64,000 nucleotides of DNA from Chloroflexota bacterium (GCA_030607875.1 JAUWJD010000010.1:1-64000), one strand, 5' to 3'. Shown: positions 16,951 through 26,520, numbered from the stretch's first letter. Numbers and translations: made by a program. Notes: generated by a model from the sequence alone, not told the origin.

Positions 16951-18681
16951 ATGAAGAGATGGTTTCTTTTGCTGGGAGCGTTTCTCGTCCTGCTCTGCAC
17001 CTGCGTCACACCCGCGCTAGGGCAGGCCCCAGTCACCCTGAACAAGTCGGAGTACTACATCAATGTCCTTCAGGATGGCCGGCTCCAGGTAACCTATGAA
17101 CTGACCTTCATCGAGCGCGAGGATAGCCGCGATCGCATTCGCGAACTCCCGCCATTGGAATCTCCCCACACGCTGGTGGAAGCCTTCGGCGAAGGTCCAG
17201 ATGGTCGCTTCCAGGTAACCCTGCAGCCCACCGGCAGGGCCAACGAGTATTCCGCCATCTTCGCCCGCCCGACCAAGCTCGGTGGGCAATACTTCATCAC
17301 CATCCGCTACGAAGTGGATCGCTCCGTTTTCGATCCGACAACGATAGATGGCGAGGAGTATCGCGCGATTGGCTGGGCGTCCGGGGAATGGTCGCTGCCC
17401 ATCGAAGTGCTGGCGGCCACCTTCGTCTTGCCTATCGGGTTACCGGCTGACGTCACGAGGCCAGAACAAGTCACGGACAGCCTGGTGAACCAAGCTGGCG
17501 TGAAGGTTGGCGACCTCAGCGCCTTTAACCGTTGGATCTACTTCCCCACGCCGGATTCAACCACGGGCAACAACTGGCTCTCCATCTACATTGAGCAGCG
17601 CAACATTCCGCCTGGTGGTAAGATACAGCCACCCTTCTTCCTGCGGGCCTCCGCCATTGCAGTTACCAGGGACACGCCCATCCCCATCCGAGCCACACCG
17701 ACACCAGAAGCCCCGCCAGTGGCGGCTGGCTGGTCCGCGGCGGCCAAGGCTCTGCTCCTCTGTGTGGCTTTGGGCGTCATCCTGATGGTCGCGCTTGTGA
17801 GCGCACTTGCCCTGCGGCGGCGCAAGAAGGAATCGGTGTATGAACCCCCCGAAATCGAGATCGAAACATTCGAGACCCCCGGTGTTGTCCCGGACCTGAA
17901 CGCCATTGAAACAGCGTTCTACATGGGCAATTCGGCACGTACCATCGCGCTCATCGTCCTCTCGCTGGAGAACCGTGGCGTGCTAACGGTCATCAATCGC
18001 AACCCTCTGCAATTGGAGGTCACCAATCCCGATGAGGGACTGAACGCCTACGAAAAAGCCCTGGTAGACGCTCTCCTCGACGACGGCACCATTGACCAGA
18101 GCAAGATACCTGCCATCCTCAATGCCGTAGCCGCCACGCTGCAGCCCAAGATCTGGAACGCAGATCCCCAGGCCACGAAAGACACTTACGAGCGCAAGAT
18201 TCGCCGGGCCTGGGAGGAATTCGAGCGTGAGCCACGCCCCGCCACTTGGGGCCCAACGATCTGGAACCGACCCCATATCCCCTGGATCCTGATCCATGAT
18301 CGTTACCGGCCACGCAGGACGCTGCTGGAACCTGAGGTCGAGAGAGGGCCATCGCCGTTGGCCCAGGCTGCAGAGGAGCTCGTTACACCCATCGAGAGAA
18401 TGGCTTCAGACATGAGCAGCAGCATTGAGACAACGATCTCACAGGTAGCCACCGGGCTCGAAGCCGGCTGGGCGCGTTTGACCGGTCAGGAGCCGGCCGG
18501 GGCCCCCGGTTACGATGCCTGTCACAGTGCTTGCCACAGCGCCTGCCACAGCGCTTGCGTGCACGATGCTTGCCACAGCGCTTGCGTGCACGATGCCTGC
18601 CACAGCGCCTGCCACAGCGCCTGTGTCTGCCACAGCGCCTGCCACAGCGCCTGCCACAGCGCCTGCGTAGGCCGCTTCTAG
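16951..18681 (+). CDS. DUF2207 membrane protein with CHSA-repeat Cys-rich tail
   Basis: A 576-aa protein. It has a signal peptide (cleavage near ALG, residue 24), an extracytoplasmic beta-rich DUF2207-like domain, a Pro/Thr-rich linker and one membrane helix at about 266-287 followed by RRRKK. A cytoplasmic helical region follows. From residue 524 a tail contains nine CHSA units interrupted by two CVHDA and one CV, with 13 Cys in 49 residues, ending VGRF. The spacing is mostly Cys every fourth residue. Such a tail could bind metal, be crosslinked, or be a substrate for the radical SAM enzyme encoded next. AGGAGGGGTAGTTT precedes the ATG. Nothing visible suggests enzymatic activity. Confidence 0.88.
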   Translation: MKRWFLLLGAFLVLLCTCVTPALGQAPVTLNKSEYYINVLQDGRLQVTYELTFIEREDSRDRIRELPPLESPHTLVEAFGEGPDGRFQVTLQPTGRANEYSAIFARPTKLGGQYFITIRYEVDRSVFDPTTIDGEEYRAIGWASGEWSLPIEVLAATFVLPIGLPADVTRPEQVTDSLVNQAGVKVGDLSAFNRWIYFPTPDSTTGNNWLSIYIEQRNIPPGGKIQPPFFLRASAIAVTRDTPIPIRATPTPEAPPVAAGWSAAAKALLLCVALGVILMVALVSALALRRRKKESVYEPPEIEIETFETPGVVPDLNAIETAFYMGNSARTIALIVLSLENRGVLTVINRNPLQLEVTNPDEGLNAYEKALVDALLDDGTIDQSKIPAILNAVAATLQPKIWNADPQATKDTYERKIRRAWEEFEREPRPATWGPTIWNRPHIPWILIHDRYRPRRTLLEPEVERGPSPLAQAAEELVTPIERMASDMSSSIETTISQVATGLEAGWARLTGQEPAGAPGYDACHSACHSACHSACVHDACHSACVHDACHSACHSACVCHSACHSACHSACVGRF

Positions 18682-18744
18682 ATAGTCGAGTAGTCAGATA
18701 GTCGGATGGTCGAATGGCCAAGGGACTATCGGATCGACAGACCA

Positions 18745-20190
18745 ATGACCGACCTGCAAGCTTTCGCCACTGAACTGGTGGCACAAACCAAAAGCTACAT
18801 TTACATCCGTCCTGAGGACGGGCTGTTCATCCTGCGCCCCAACCGCGTGCACCACCTCAACAAAACCGCCGTGGCCATCCTTTCCAGGCTGTACAACAAT
18901 GGCACGCCTCCAGACGTGGACGTCGTGGTCCGAGAGGTGGCGGCAGAGTACGGCGTGGACCAGGAACGCGTGCGGGGTGACTTGTACAAGCTGCTGGTGA
19001 GCATCGCTGCTCTGCTGCGCAACGACGTCTGCGGTGCGCCGTTGGTCAGGGAGACCCCCTTCGGCACGCACAAACGAGATTTGCCGGTGCTCTCTGAGAT
19101 TGCTGTGACCTATCGCTGCCAGAACAAGTGTGTGTTCTGCTACGCAGAGTCACCTACGCGCGGCCGGCAGGTTCCAGAAATGACCACTGCAGAGGTCAAG
19201 ACGATCATTGACCGCATATTCGACGAAGCACACTGCCCCACTGTCTCCTTCACCGGCGGTGAGCCGACACTGCGCCAAGACCTGCCAGACCTGGTCGCGT
19301 ACGCCAAAGGCAAAGGGATGCGCGTCAACCTGATCACCAATGGACTGCGCTGCGCCGATCCAGAGTACGTCATGGCCCTGAAAGCAGCCGGATTGGACTC
19401 GGCACAGGTCAGCCTCGAAGGACCTAGTCCCGAGCTCCATGATGCGATCGTGCGCCACCCAGGCGCGTTCGCCAAAACCACCCAGGCTGTGCATGTGCTG
19501 AGAGAAGCAAAAATCCACACCCATACCAACACTACCATCTGCCGCAGCAACCGCGACCACCTGCTCGAACTGGTGGACTATATCGCTGATGAGCTGCACT
19601 CGGAATACTTCTCGATGAACGTCATCATCAGCACAGGCACGGCCCTACACCACGACGAAGAGGACGTGACCTACACTGAGGTCGGGCCGCTGATCGAGCA
19701 GGTTCAGCAGAGGGCGAAGGAAAGGGGCACCGAATTGGTGTGGTATTCGCCGGTACCCTATTGCCTCTTCAACCCCGTTGCGCACGGGCTGGGTTCCAAA
19801 TCGTGTGCTTGTGTTGACGGCCTGCTGTCCGTCGCACCTGATGGTGAGCTCCTGCCATGCTCCAGCTACGAGCGTGGCATCGGCAACCTGCTGCACCATC
19901 CTTTCGCCGACCTGTGGTACACCAGACAGGCACACTACTGGCGTGACAAACAGTTCATGCCACCGGTGTGCCGTGACTGCGAAATGAGCCACATCTGTTG
20001 TGGCGCTTGTCCGCTCTATTGGGACTCGCACGGTGGATTCGATGAGCTATCCGCCACTGCGCCAGGCGCTAGCTGGCTGGATACCCTGGTCTGGAAAGCA
20101 AAACGCCGCCTGTGGGGCCAAGCCCACGGTGTTGGATTGAGGCGAGGCGTACAAAGGAGAGCAAATGGCCACAAGAATGAAACTGGCTGA
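18745..20190 (+). CDS. radical SAM/SPASM enzyme with N-terminal PqqD-like domain
   Basis: A 481-aa candidate peptide- or protein-modifying enzyme. The N-terminal ~100 residues (IYIRPEDGLFILRPNRVHHL, then AVAILSRLYNNG) resemble PqqD-type RiPP recognition domains. The radical SAM cluster motif is CQNKCVFC at about 125-132, followed by FTGGEPTL. The C-terminus has SPASM-type Cys groups (SCACVDG, LLPCSSYERG, CRDCEMSHICCGACPLYW) for auxiliary Fe-S clusters. ATG 18745 is preferred; ATG 18706 would add 13 residues encoded by short repeats. It starts 64 bases after the CHSA-tail gene and overlaps the next gene by 26 bases. The nearest plausible substrate is the CHSA tail; that link is inference. Confidence 0.9.
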   Translation: MTDLQAFATELVAQTKSYIYIRPEDGLFILRPNRVHHLNKTAVAILSRLYNNGTPPDVDVVVREVAAEYGVDQERVRGDLYKLLVSIAALLRNDVCGAPLVRETPFGTHKRDLPVLSEIAVTYRCQNKCVFCYAESPTRGRQVPEMTTAEVKTIIDRIFDEAHCPTVSFTGGEPTLRQDLPDLVAYAKGKGMRVNLITNGLRCADPEYVMALKAAGLDSAQVSLEGPSPELHDAIVRHPGAFAKTTQAVHVLREAKIHTHTNTTICRSNRDHLLELVDYIADELHSEYFSMNVIISTGTALHHDEEDVTYTEVGPLIEQVQQRAKERGTELVWYSPVPYCLFNPVAHGLGSKSCACVDGLLSVAPDGELLPCSSYERGIGNLLHHPFADLWYTRQAHYWRDKQFMPPVCRDCEMSHICCGACPLYWDSHGGFDELSATAPGASWLDTLVWKAKRRLWGQAHGVGLRRGVQRRANGHKNETG

Positions 20191-21334
20191 CTTTTACAAA
20201 TACGTTCGCCAGAATCGCAAACGCATCAGCGACATCTACCGCGAGATAGAAGAGATCCAGTATCAGTTCAACGAACTGTACACACGACAGCAGGAAGAGC
20301 GCAACAAGCTCATTGCCGCCTACGCCCCCCAACTGTTGCCCGAAGCGGCCGAGGACTTGCCACCGCAACTGAGGCAGCTTCTCCAAGCCCAGGCGCAAAC
20401 TGAACGCCAAGCGCTCAAGGAAGAAATCGCGACATTGGAAAGTGACATCGCCGACAAGCGACAAAAGGCAGACAAGCTGATCATGGAGGCGCAACGCCAG
20501 GTGGCTTACTTGCGCGAGCAGAATCCCATACTCGATCAGCAAGAGGAAGAGTTAAAAGCTCGCCGCGCATTAATGGAGAGAGAAATTGAGCACTTGGACG
20601 CAGAGCTCAAGCACCTGAGTTGGTTCCCCATCGGTTGGCTGACCAACTTCTTCAAGCGCCGCCGCCTGCGCCGACAGTGCGACCAGTTGGCAGAGAACCT
20701 GGGGTCGATGAACAGCGGCATCCGAAAGGTGCGCGAGACGTGGCAAGCTGAAAAGACGAGGTTGCAGGAGGCCCAGATTGACCTTCAGGGCCAGTGGCAG
20801 GTCGTCAGCGTGGAAACCTCCCAACTCCAGGCCAGGCTGGACTATCTGGTCACCAATATTGATGAGCAGAGCATGCAGAACGCGACATTCAACCTGTTGA
20901 GCAACATGCAGGAATTGCCGGTCGGCGAGGGAGCGTGGAGAGATCACTTGCAGCCCCTGGTCGAGCTCACGCTCAGCCAGGCCCAATACGAGACAAGCCT
21001 GAGGTCAGTGGCCGAAATCCTGGGGCTGCTCAAAGGCCTGGCAGAGGGCATGGACCGCTTTATCCGCAGCGTCAGCACTGTGTATGAGGAACAGCGCAGG
21101 TACAAGCTGCCGTCGCTCACCGTAAACCTGTCCGCCGCGGTTACCTCTTTCCACGCCGTTTGGCCCGAGTTCCAGGCCAAGGTTAAGGACGAGAAGTATC
21201 TGGGCACACAACCCGTGGAGTTTGAGCGGCGCATCAGGGACATTGTGTCGCAGCGACTGGGCGAGGCAGCGATACAGAGGATGTTCAACCACATGGGTGA
21301 TGCGCTAACCAGGGCGACCGAGGCTTGGCAGTAG
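20165..21334 (+). CDS. coiled-coil protein of unknown function
   Basis: A 389-aa protein, predominantly coiled coil at about 20-135 and 150-240 (for example LKEEIATLESDIADKRQKAD). Between them lies a short hydrophobic/basic patch (WFPIGWLTNFFKRRRLRRQ) that could touch the membrane. The C-terminal 130 residues are helical and non-repetitive. It overlaps the radical SAM gene by 26 bases, with AAAGGAG before the ATG, so it belongs to the same operon. I know no family for it. It might scaffold the DUF2207 protein or the maturase. Confidence 0.8.
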   Translation: MATRMKLADFYKYVRQNRKRISDIYREIEEIQYQFNELYTRQQEERNKLIAAYAPQLLPEAAEDLPPQLRQLLQAQAQTERQALKEEIATLESDIADKRQKADKLIMEAQRQVAYLREQNPILDQQEEELKARRALMEREIEHLDAELKHLSWFPIGWLTNFFKRRRLRRQCDQLAENLGSMNSGIRKVRETWQAEKTRLQEAQIDLQGQWQVVSVETSQLQARLDYLVTNIDEQSMQNATFNLLSNMQELPVGEGAWRDHLQPLVELTLSQAQYETSLRSVAEILGLLKGLAEGMDRFIRSVSTVYEEQRRYKLPSLTVNLSAAVTSFHAVWPEFQAKVKDEKYLGTQPVEFERRIRDIVSQRLGEAAIQRMFNHMGDALTRATEAWQ

Positions 21335-21355
21335 CACGGTACAGAAGGGAGAATC

Positions 21356-21847
21356 ATGAAGAGATCTGGGGCCATCATAGCAGTCATCGCTTCCGTGCCC
21401 CTGCTGGTGTTGGGCATCGTTTTTCTCATCGCTGCAATGACCAATCCTGGGCGTATTCTCGTAGCAGCCGCATTCCTGGTACTGGGAGGCGGGCTGCTGA
21501 TCTGGGGGGCCCTGACCTTGCGTCGCCTGGCAGAGATCAGCCCTGAAGCTTTGGCCACCGGCATCGTCGATCTGGCCAGGCGACTGGGTGGCGAGGTCAC
21601 CGTCGCGCAGGTACAGGCTGAATTCCGCATCCCCCAGCACATGGCGCTTGGTACGCTGGAAAAGCTGCGTGGGCATGGGGACACCCAGCGAGAACGCCGC
21701 GGTGACCACTGGGTGTACATCTTCAGAAGTGTCATGCCGGCTAAGGCGATCAAGCGCTGCCCCTACTGCGGCAGCGAATTCGCGATAAAAAGCGCTATGC
21801 GCGAGTGCCCCAATTGCGGCGGCGCTTTGGAGATTGTTAAGGAATAG
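21356..21847 (+). CDS. membrane protein with C-terminal zinc ribbon
   Basis: A 163-aa protein with two N-terminal membrane helices (about residues 5-27 and 33-52), a winged-helix-like middle (EVTVAQVQAEFRIPQHMALG) and a zinc ribbon KRCPYCGSEF and CPNCGG at the C-terminus. The topology would place the ribbon in the cytoplasm. It sits 21 bases after the coiled-coil gene and eight before the peptidase gene. It may sense or bind nucleic acid or protein; nothing more specific is visible. Confidence 0.8.
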   Translation: MKRSGAIIAVIASVPLLVLGIVFLIAAMTNPGRILVAAAFLVLGGGLLIWGALTLRRLAEISPEALATGIVDLARRLGGEVTVAQVQAEFRIPQHMALGTLEKLRGHGDTQRERRGDHWVYIFRSVMPAKAIKRCPYCGSEFAIKSAMRECPNCGGALEIVKE

Positions 21848-21855
21848 CCAAACCC

Positions 21856-23928
21856 ATGTCCTCACGCTCTTCAGGCAGGATCTGGTTCGCTTTTCTGCTT
21901 TTTGCTCTACTTGTCCTTTTCCTCTGTGCAGCATTTGCACTGTGCAGCACCTCGACCCTGCTCTGGCTGCGCCGTGCCAGATCCACGCCTACGCCAACGG
22001 CAGAAGCTGCCCCCACATCTACGGGACTCGACACAGAGACATTGCTGGCCAACACGCACATTCCGCCTCTCGAGCCCTATGACCTGGCTAGACGTCTCAA
22101 GCACACTGCAGAACCATTCCCCACAGCCCTGTTCCGCCACCCTGTAAGCCGGGTGACGCCTGCCTCACCCCTCCAGTACTCCTTAGGAGACCAGGAAAGC
22201 TTCTGGGTCTTGAACCTGGACACCATCGAAGCTTTTCGGGTCCAGGCCACACTTCGTCACATCAGCCCCCACCTGTATATCTGGGTGCAAGATGACATCA
22301 ACGTGCAGCAGGACGCCCTGGAACGTTCTGCAAAGGCTTTTGAGGAACAGTCATACCCAACCGTACGGCATTACTTCGGATCGGAATGGCGCCCCGGCAT
22401 AGACAACGATCCACGGCTGGCAATCCTCAACGCACGCTTTTCAGGAGCCCTGGGCTACTTCTCCAGCGGCGACGAATTCCCCACGGCCGTGATGCCTTAC
22501 AGCAACCAACGAGAGATGTTTTACATCAACCCAGATCACGCACCACCGGGCAGCGCCTCGTACGATGGCACCCTGGCGCACGAGTTTCAGCACATGGTAC
22601 ACTGGTATGCCGATAGCAACGAGGACACCTGGGTCAACGAAGGCGCATCGGAACTGGCCATGCATCTGTGCGGGTACCCCAGAGAGGCCAGGATCAACCT
22701 GTTCGCCCACAATCCCGATACGCAATTGACCACCTGGGACTCGTACAGCACAACGGAACATTACGGCGCGTCTTTCCTCTTCCTGGCCTACTTTGCTGAA
22801 CGCTTCGGGCCGGAGATGACCCGCGAGTTGGTGGCCAATGAGCTGAATGGTATTGCCGGTTTCGAGTCAGTGCTGCAGGCGCACCAGAGCAACCTGTCTT
22901 TCCAGGACCTGTTTGCGGACTGGGTGATTGCCAACTACCTGGATGGGGAAAGCAATGTTGACCACATCACCTATGCGTATGAGGGGCTAGATGTGCAAGT
23001 CCAGGTCGAACGCACCGTATCCAGCTACCCAACGCAAGGCGACGGCACAGTGCACCAATACGCGGCAGACTACATTGAGCTGCAACCGGCCGGCCAAGAC
23101 GTGCGCCTGGATTTCAGCAGCCCTGCAACCACCCGACTGATCCGCAATGAGGCGCACAGTGGGCAGTATCAATGGTGGTCAAACCGCGGTGACAACAGCA
23201 ACATGACTCTGACTCGCTCCTTCGACTTGAGCGGCTTGAGCAAAGCTTCGTTGGACGTCTGGCTGTGGCACGACATCGAGGAAGGGTGGGACTATGCCTA
23301 CGTCGAAGCTTCCACCGATGGCGGTGAGACCTGGAACATACTGCCCGGCAAGTATACCACTATGAAAAACCCGAGCGGCAACAGCTACGGACCAGGATAC
23401 ACCGGCAAGTCGGTCGCAGACCACTCCTCTTCCGGCCAGGGCGATGACACCGCAGGGGATGCCGAGTGGATCCACGAGACGTTCGACCTCTCCTCATTCA
23501 CCGGGCAGCCGGTGTGGATCCGCTTCGAGTACCTGACGGACGACGCCGTCAATCACCCAGGCCTGTGCATCGACGATATCGCCATCCCTGAACTGGGCTA
23601 CTTCTATAACGCCGAGGAAGGGGATGGAGGTTGGCTGGCAGAAGGGTTCATCCGTTCTGACAACACATTGCCACAGCGATACATCATCCAGTTAATTCGC
23701 ATCGCCTCAACCCAAGGAGCACGGGAGGCCGCAGGCAAGGTCACCATCGAACGGCTGTCCTTGCACAGTGATCTGGCACCTTCCGGGCAGGGTGAAGAAC
23801 AAACCGGAAGTTGGACCCTGGGCGGATTCGACGATGGTTTGAAGAAAGCGATACTGGTCATCACCGCAGTGGCACCAAGCACTACCGAGCCAGCCAGTTA
23901 TCACTACGAGATACACCCTGTGGACTAG
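21856..23928 (+). CDS. secreted zinc metallopeptidase (M6/immune-inhibitor-A-like)
   Basis: A 690-aa protein with an N-terminal hydrophobic anchor or signal (residues 9-37), a Pro/Thr linker and a gluzincin-type active site HEFQH at 242-246 with NEGASELAM about 18 residues later. The C-terminal half has beta-sandwich domains with MAM/immune-inhibitor-like motifs (VEASTDGGETWNIL, IDDIAIPEL). It should act outside the membrane, on the same side as the DUF2207 ectodomain. As last gene of the operon it could process the exported products of the locus, or simply be a digestive protease. Confidence 0.87.
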   Translation: MSSRSSGRIWFAFLLFALLVLFLCAAFALCSTSTLLWLRRARSTPTPTAEAAPTSTGLDTETLLANTHIPPLEPYDLARRLKHTAEPFPTALFRHPVSRVTPASPLQYSLGDQESFWVLNLDTIEAFRVQATLRHISPHLYIWVQDDINVQQDALERSAKAFEEQSYPTVRHYFGSEWRPGIDNDPRLAILNARFSGALGYFSSGDEFPTAVMPYSNQREMFYINPDHAPPGSASYDGTLAHEFQHMVHWYADSNEDTWVNEGASELAMHLCGYPREARINLFAHNPDTQLTTWDSYSTTEHYGASFLFLAYFAERFGPEMTRELVANELNGIAGFESVLQAHQSNLSFQDLFADWVIANYLDGESNVDHITYAYEGLDVQVQVERTVSSYPTQGDGTVHQYAADYIELQPAGQDVRLDFSSPATTRLIRNEAHSGQYQWWSNRGDNSNMTLTRSFDLSGLSKASLDVWLWHDIEEGWDYAYVEASTDGGETWNILPGKYTTMKNPSGNSYGPGYTGKSVADHSSSGQGDDTAGDAEWIHETFDLSSFTGQPVWIRFEYLTDDAVNHPGLCIDDIAIPELGYFYNAEEGDGGWLAEGFIRSDNTLPQRYIIQLIRIASTQGAREAAGKVTIERLSLHSDLAPSGQGEEQTGSWTLGGFDDGLKKAILVITAVAPSTTEPASYHYEIHPVD

Positions 23929-23929
23929 A

Positions 23930-23955
23930 AAGCCCCACGGACGTCCGTGGGGCTT
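23930..23955. terminator. bidirectional terminator, perfect 26-bp palindrome
   Basis: AAGCCCCACGGAC and its exact reverse complement are adjacent (23930-23942, 23943-23955). The palindrome lies between the peptidase gene and the convergent DUF2207 gene, one base after the peptidase stop. Confidence 0.8.
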
Positions 23956-24081
23956 GGAGATTATGATCAAAGGCAACTCGGACTGTCGCCTGAATCGACT
24001 ATACCAACTGTGCAGTCCGTTTGTCATCGCGAAGCATTGTAGCCCCAGTTCCCCGACCAGGCCGGGCATTTCCGCCTGGCT

Positions 24082-25953
24082 CTAGCCAGCACCTCCACCG
24101 CCCCCGCCTCCACCACCGCCTCCGCCGCCTCCCCCACCGCTAAAGCCTCCGCTAGAACTGCCCGGCGAACTGGACAACGTACTCGAAGTGGAATTCAGCA
24201 TGCTAAAAAGCCCGTCACTCATGCTTTGCAGCGAACCCATCATGCTGTCGCTGGCGCCCTGCAGGGATGGTAGCTCCGCTCCACCTTGACCGGCGCCTGG
24301 TATTCCACGGTCCACACCGGAGCGTCGCCCGGACCCGCCGCCTCCATAGACGATCACCGGCGGATAAGGATGGTACCATGTCGGGCCTGGCGCGTCTACG
24401 CGGGCGAACTTGGACACCCACTCGCGTTCCAAGCCCAAAGCAATTGCATAGGGCAGGTACTGGTCAAAGATCTCTGCCGCACGTTCAAGGTCGGTGTACT
24501 TCTCGATATCCCTCAGATAGCGCTCAAAGGCACGCCATTGGGCCGCCGCAAGCGCGCCTTCCCTGGTCTTGCGCGGCATCACCTGACCCACGATTGTCAG
24601 TAGCGCACCCACGAGGAAGATGCCTGCGGCAGGACAGAAGGCGGTGTCGACATATACGAGCAGAAACACCATCGAACAGATCGCCAGAACGAACCCGCCC
24701 ACCAACACGCTGATACCCAGGGCCAGGTACCTGTTGCGCGTCGAGTCCGGCCTGCGAGGGAAATAGCCCGCCCGGACAACCTCTTGGTACATCTGATCTT
24801 TGAGTGTGGGAATGGTCTTGTAGAACTTTTCTTTGAGATCCGAGAGACGGATTGTGGTGCGACGCCCGCGGAAGAAACGCTTGAGCAATGTCCGTTCATA
24901 GGAGCGCAGCTTTGTCCCAGTTCCCTGCGACTCGAAGATAAAGTCCCGACGCTTGCCGATCCCCAGAAAGCCTGGTTCTTGCTCTTCCGTGATACTGATA
25001 AGGCCCCGTCGTGCCAGATCCACAATCGTAGCCACGATGTCCTTCATGTCTGCTTTCTCATCCAACAGCGTGCCGACCAGACCAGGCGGGAGGTCAGATG
25101 GCGGTTCCGCGAGATAGTCCGCCACCACTCCAACCGGAACATCGCGGCCCCGTGTGTACCATAACAAGTACGCACCGACAAAGCCAGCGATGAGGATCAA
25201 GAGCCCCAACGCGCCGAGCCCAAGGTTCGCCAGACCACGGTAACGCGCGTTATAGTCAGCCAGCCGATCCTCCCTCACCTGCCAAGCTGGAGCCTGTCCC
25301 TGAACAATGCCGTGCGGGAACTGTACACGAACCTCCAGTTCCTGGCCGGCCGGGATGTTTCCAGCGGTAAAGACCACCGTGCTCCCATCCACAATCTCCA
25401 CGTCAGCATCCGTGAAATAGGCAGCTACCTTGAGGTCCTCGCGCCAGATTCCAGGCGGCAGATGCACCGTCACCCGTGAGGAGCGCACCGGAAAGCTCCT
25501 ATCCGCGAACACAGCCTTCCACCACAACTGATCGCCACCCTCGTAAGAGCGCAAACCTCCCTTGACGGTATAGGCGATGGTGAAGGTGCGCGAATCATCG
25601 CTGGTGTAGGGATAGTACCAGGTGATGCGAAAATCCCCATCCTCTCGCAAAGTGGTAAAGGCGCCGGGATCCTTGCTGCCACGGCGATATTCCATGCCCC
25701 CTTCACTCACACTCACGTCTGTAACCGAATCAAGGCGAGCCATGGGAATGTCACGATAGGCAAAGTGGAAGCTGCCCCAGGTGAACACGAACTTTTGTGT
25801 TTCTACAATACGGATGTCCGAGTTCTCCAGCACCGTGATATCTACATCGATAAACTCCCAGTAGTACTGCTTGTCCTGTGCCCAAACCGTCTGCCCTACG
25901 GCGGCACAAAAAACAAGGGCGAGCAGCAAGCTGAGTATTTTGCGCCTATCCAT
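24082..25953 (-). CDS. DUF2207 membrane protein with poly-Gly tail
   Basis: A 623-aa protein from ATG 25953 (AAAGGACTGAGG upstream; ATG 25971 would add six residues). It has a signal peptide (ending near VWAQ), a DUF2207 ectodomain with VFTWGSFHFAYRDIPM, a membrane helix (LGLGALGLLILIAGFVGAYL) and a cytoplasmic region with a winged-helix-like segment (IVATIVDLARRGLISI). Two further helices follow, and a tail with a long uninterrupted Gly run ending AG. Gly-rich tails are common in this family. It is a paralogue of the CHSA-tail protein and convergent to its operon. Confidence 0.88.
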   Translation of the reverse strand: MDRRKILSLLLALVFCAAVGQTVWAQDKQYYWEFIDVDITVLENSDIRIVETQKFVFTWGSFHFAYRDIPMARLDSVTDVSVSEGGMEYRRGSKDPGAFTTLREDGDFRITWYYPYTSDDSRTFTIAYTVKGGLRSYEGGDQLWWKAVFADRSFPVRSSRVTVHLPPGIWREDLKVAAYFTDADVEIVDGSTVVFTAGNIPAGQELEVRVQFPHGIVQGQAPAWQVREDRLADYNARYRGLANLGLGALGLLILIAGFVGAYLLWYTRGRDVPVGVVADYLAEPPSDLPPGLVGTLLDEKADMKDIVATIVDLARRGLISITEEQEPGFLGIGKRRDFIFESQGTGTKLRSYERTLLKRFFRGRRTTIRLSDLKEKFYKTIPTLKDQMYQEVVRAGYFPRRPDSTRNRYLALGISVLVGGFVLAICSMVFLLVYVDTAFCPAAGIFLVGALLTIVGQVMPRKTREGALAAAQWRAFERYLRDIEKYTDLERAAEIFDQYLPYAIALGLEREWVSKFARVDAPGPTWYHPYPPVIVYGGGGSGRRSGVDRGIPGAGQGGAELPSLQGASDSMMGSLQSMSDGLFSMLNSTSSTLSSSPGSSSGGFSGGGGGGGGGGGGGGGGAG

Positions 25954-26051
25954 CCTCAGTCCTTTCTCCACGCACTACCAAGACACACCGGCATCGCCTG
26001 AATGTAGCTCGATGACAGTCTACCTCACTACGAAACAACAGAAGCGAGCCA

Positions 26052-26453
26052 TCACTGACGAGAGCTCTTGGCTTCTGCACGCTCCTTGAATTTGGCGAGG
26101 TCGATGATCGCGCGTTGGTGAATGCCCTCGCCAACCTTCTCCATCTCGTCAGAAGCTTCCACACGAAAAGTAAGCTTACGGCCATTCACTTCCAGCAACT
26201 CTGCCCGCGCACGCACCGTCAGGCCTAAAGGAGTGGCTGCCAGATGGCGTACGTCCACGCCGATGCCCACCGTGCGGTATCCTTCGGGCAACAGGTGATC
26301 CACGGCACGAACTGCGGCCCGTTCCATCAAGCGAATCATCTCCGTCGTGGCAAAAACCGACCCACTGCCACAGCCCAGGTGCTGGGCACTGTTCTCCATC
26401 ACTACCTCGGTCTCGTACTCACCAACCAGACCTGGTAAAAGTCCATCAAACAC
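26052..26453 (-). CDS. thioesterase, fluoroacetyl-CoA thioesterase-like hotdog fold
   Basis: A 133-aa hotdog-fold protein. The GTG at 26453 is preceded by GGGAGG, and family similarity starts right there (FDGLLPGLVGEYETEVVMEN). The open frame continues upstream only through the dispersed repeat. Motifs VFATTEMIRLMERAA and HLAATPLGLTVRARAELLEV match FlK-type thioesterases, which hydrolyse small acyl-CoAs. The ATTEM segment carries the family's Thr and the RHLAAT segment the His. The substrate here is unknown. Confidence 0.85.
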   Translation of the reverse strand: MFDGLLPGLVGEYETEVVMENSAQHLGCGSGSVFATTEMIRLMERAAVRAVDHLLPEGYRTVGIGVDVRHLAATPLGLTVRARAELLEVNGRKLTFRVEASDEMEKVGEGIHQRAIIDLAKFKERAEAKSSRQ

Positions 26454-26520
26454 CGGCCCTCCCAATAAAGATGCCGGATACTGAGACGTTCCCCAGCACC
26501 CGGCATATAGAACACAAGCT

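Noticed and set aside
18383-18784. Minus-strand frame rich in Cys-Gly-Arg repeats
   Set aside because: It is the antisense reading of the CHSA repeat; its repetition is forced by the plus-strand repeat, and it has no start signal.
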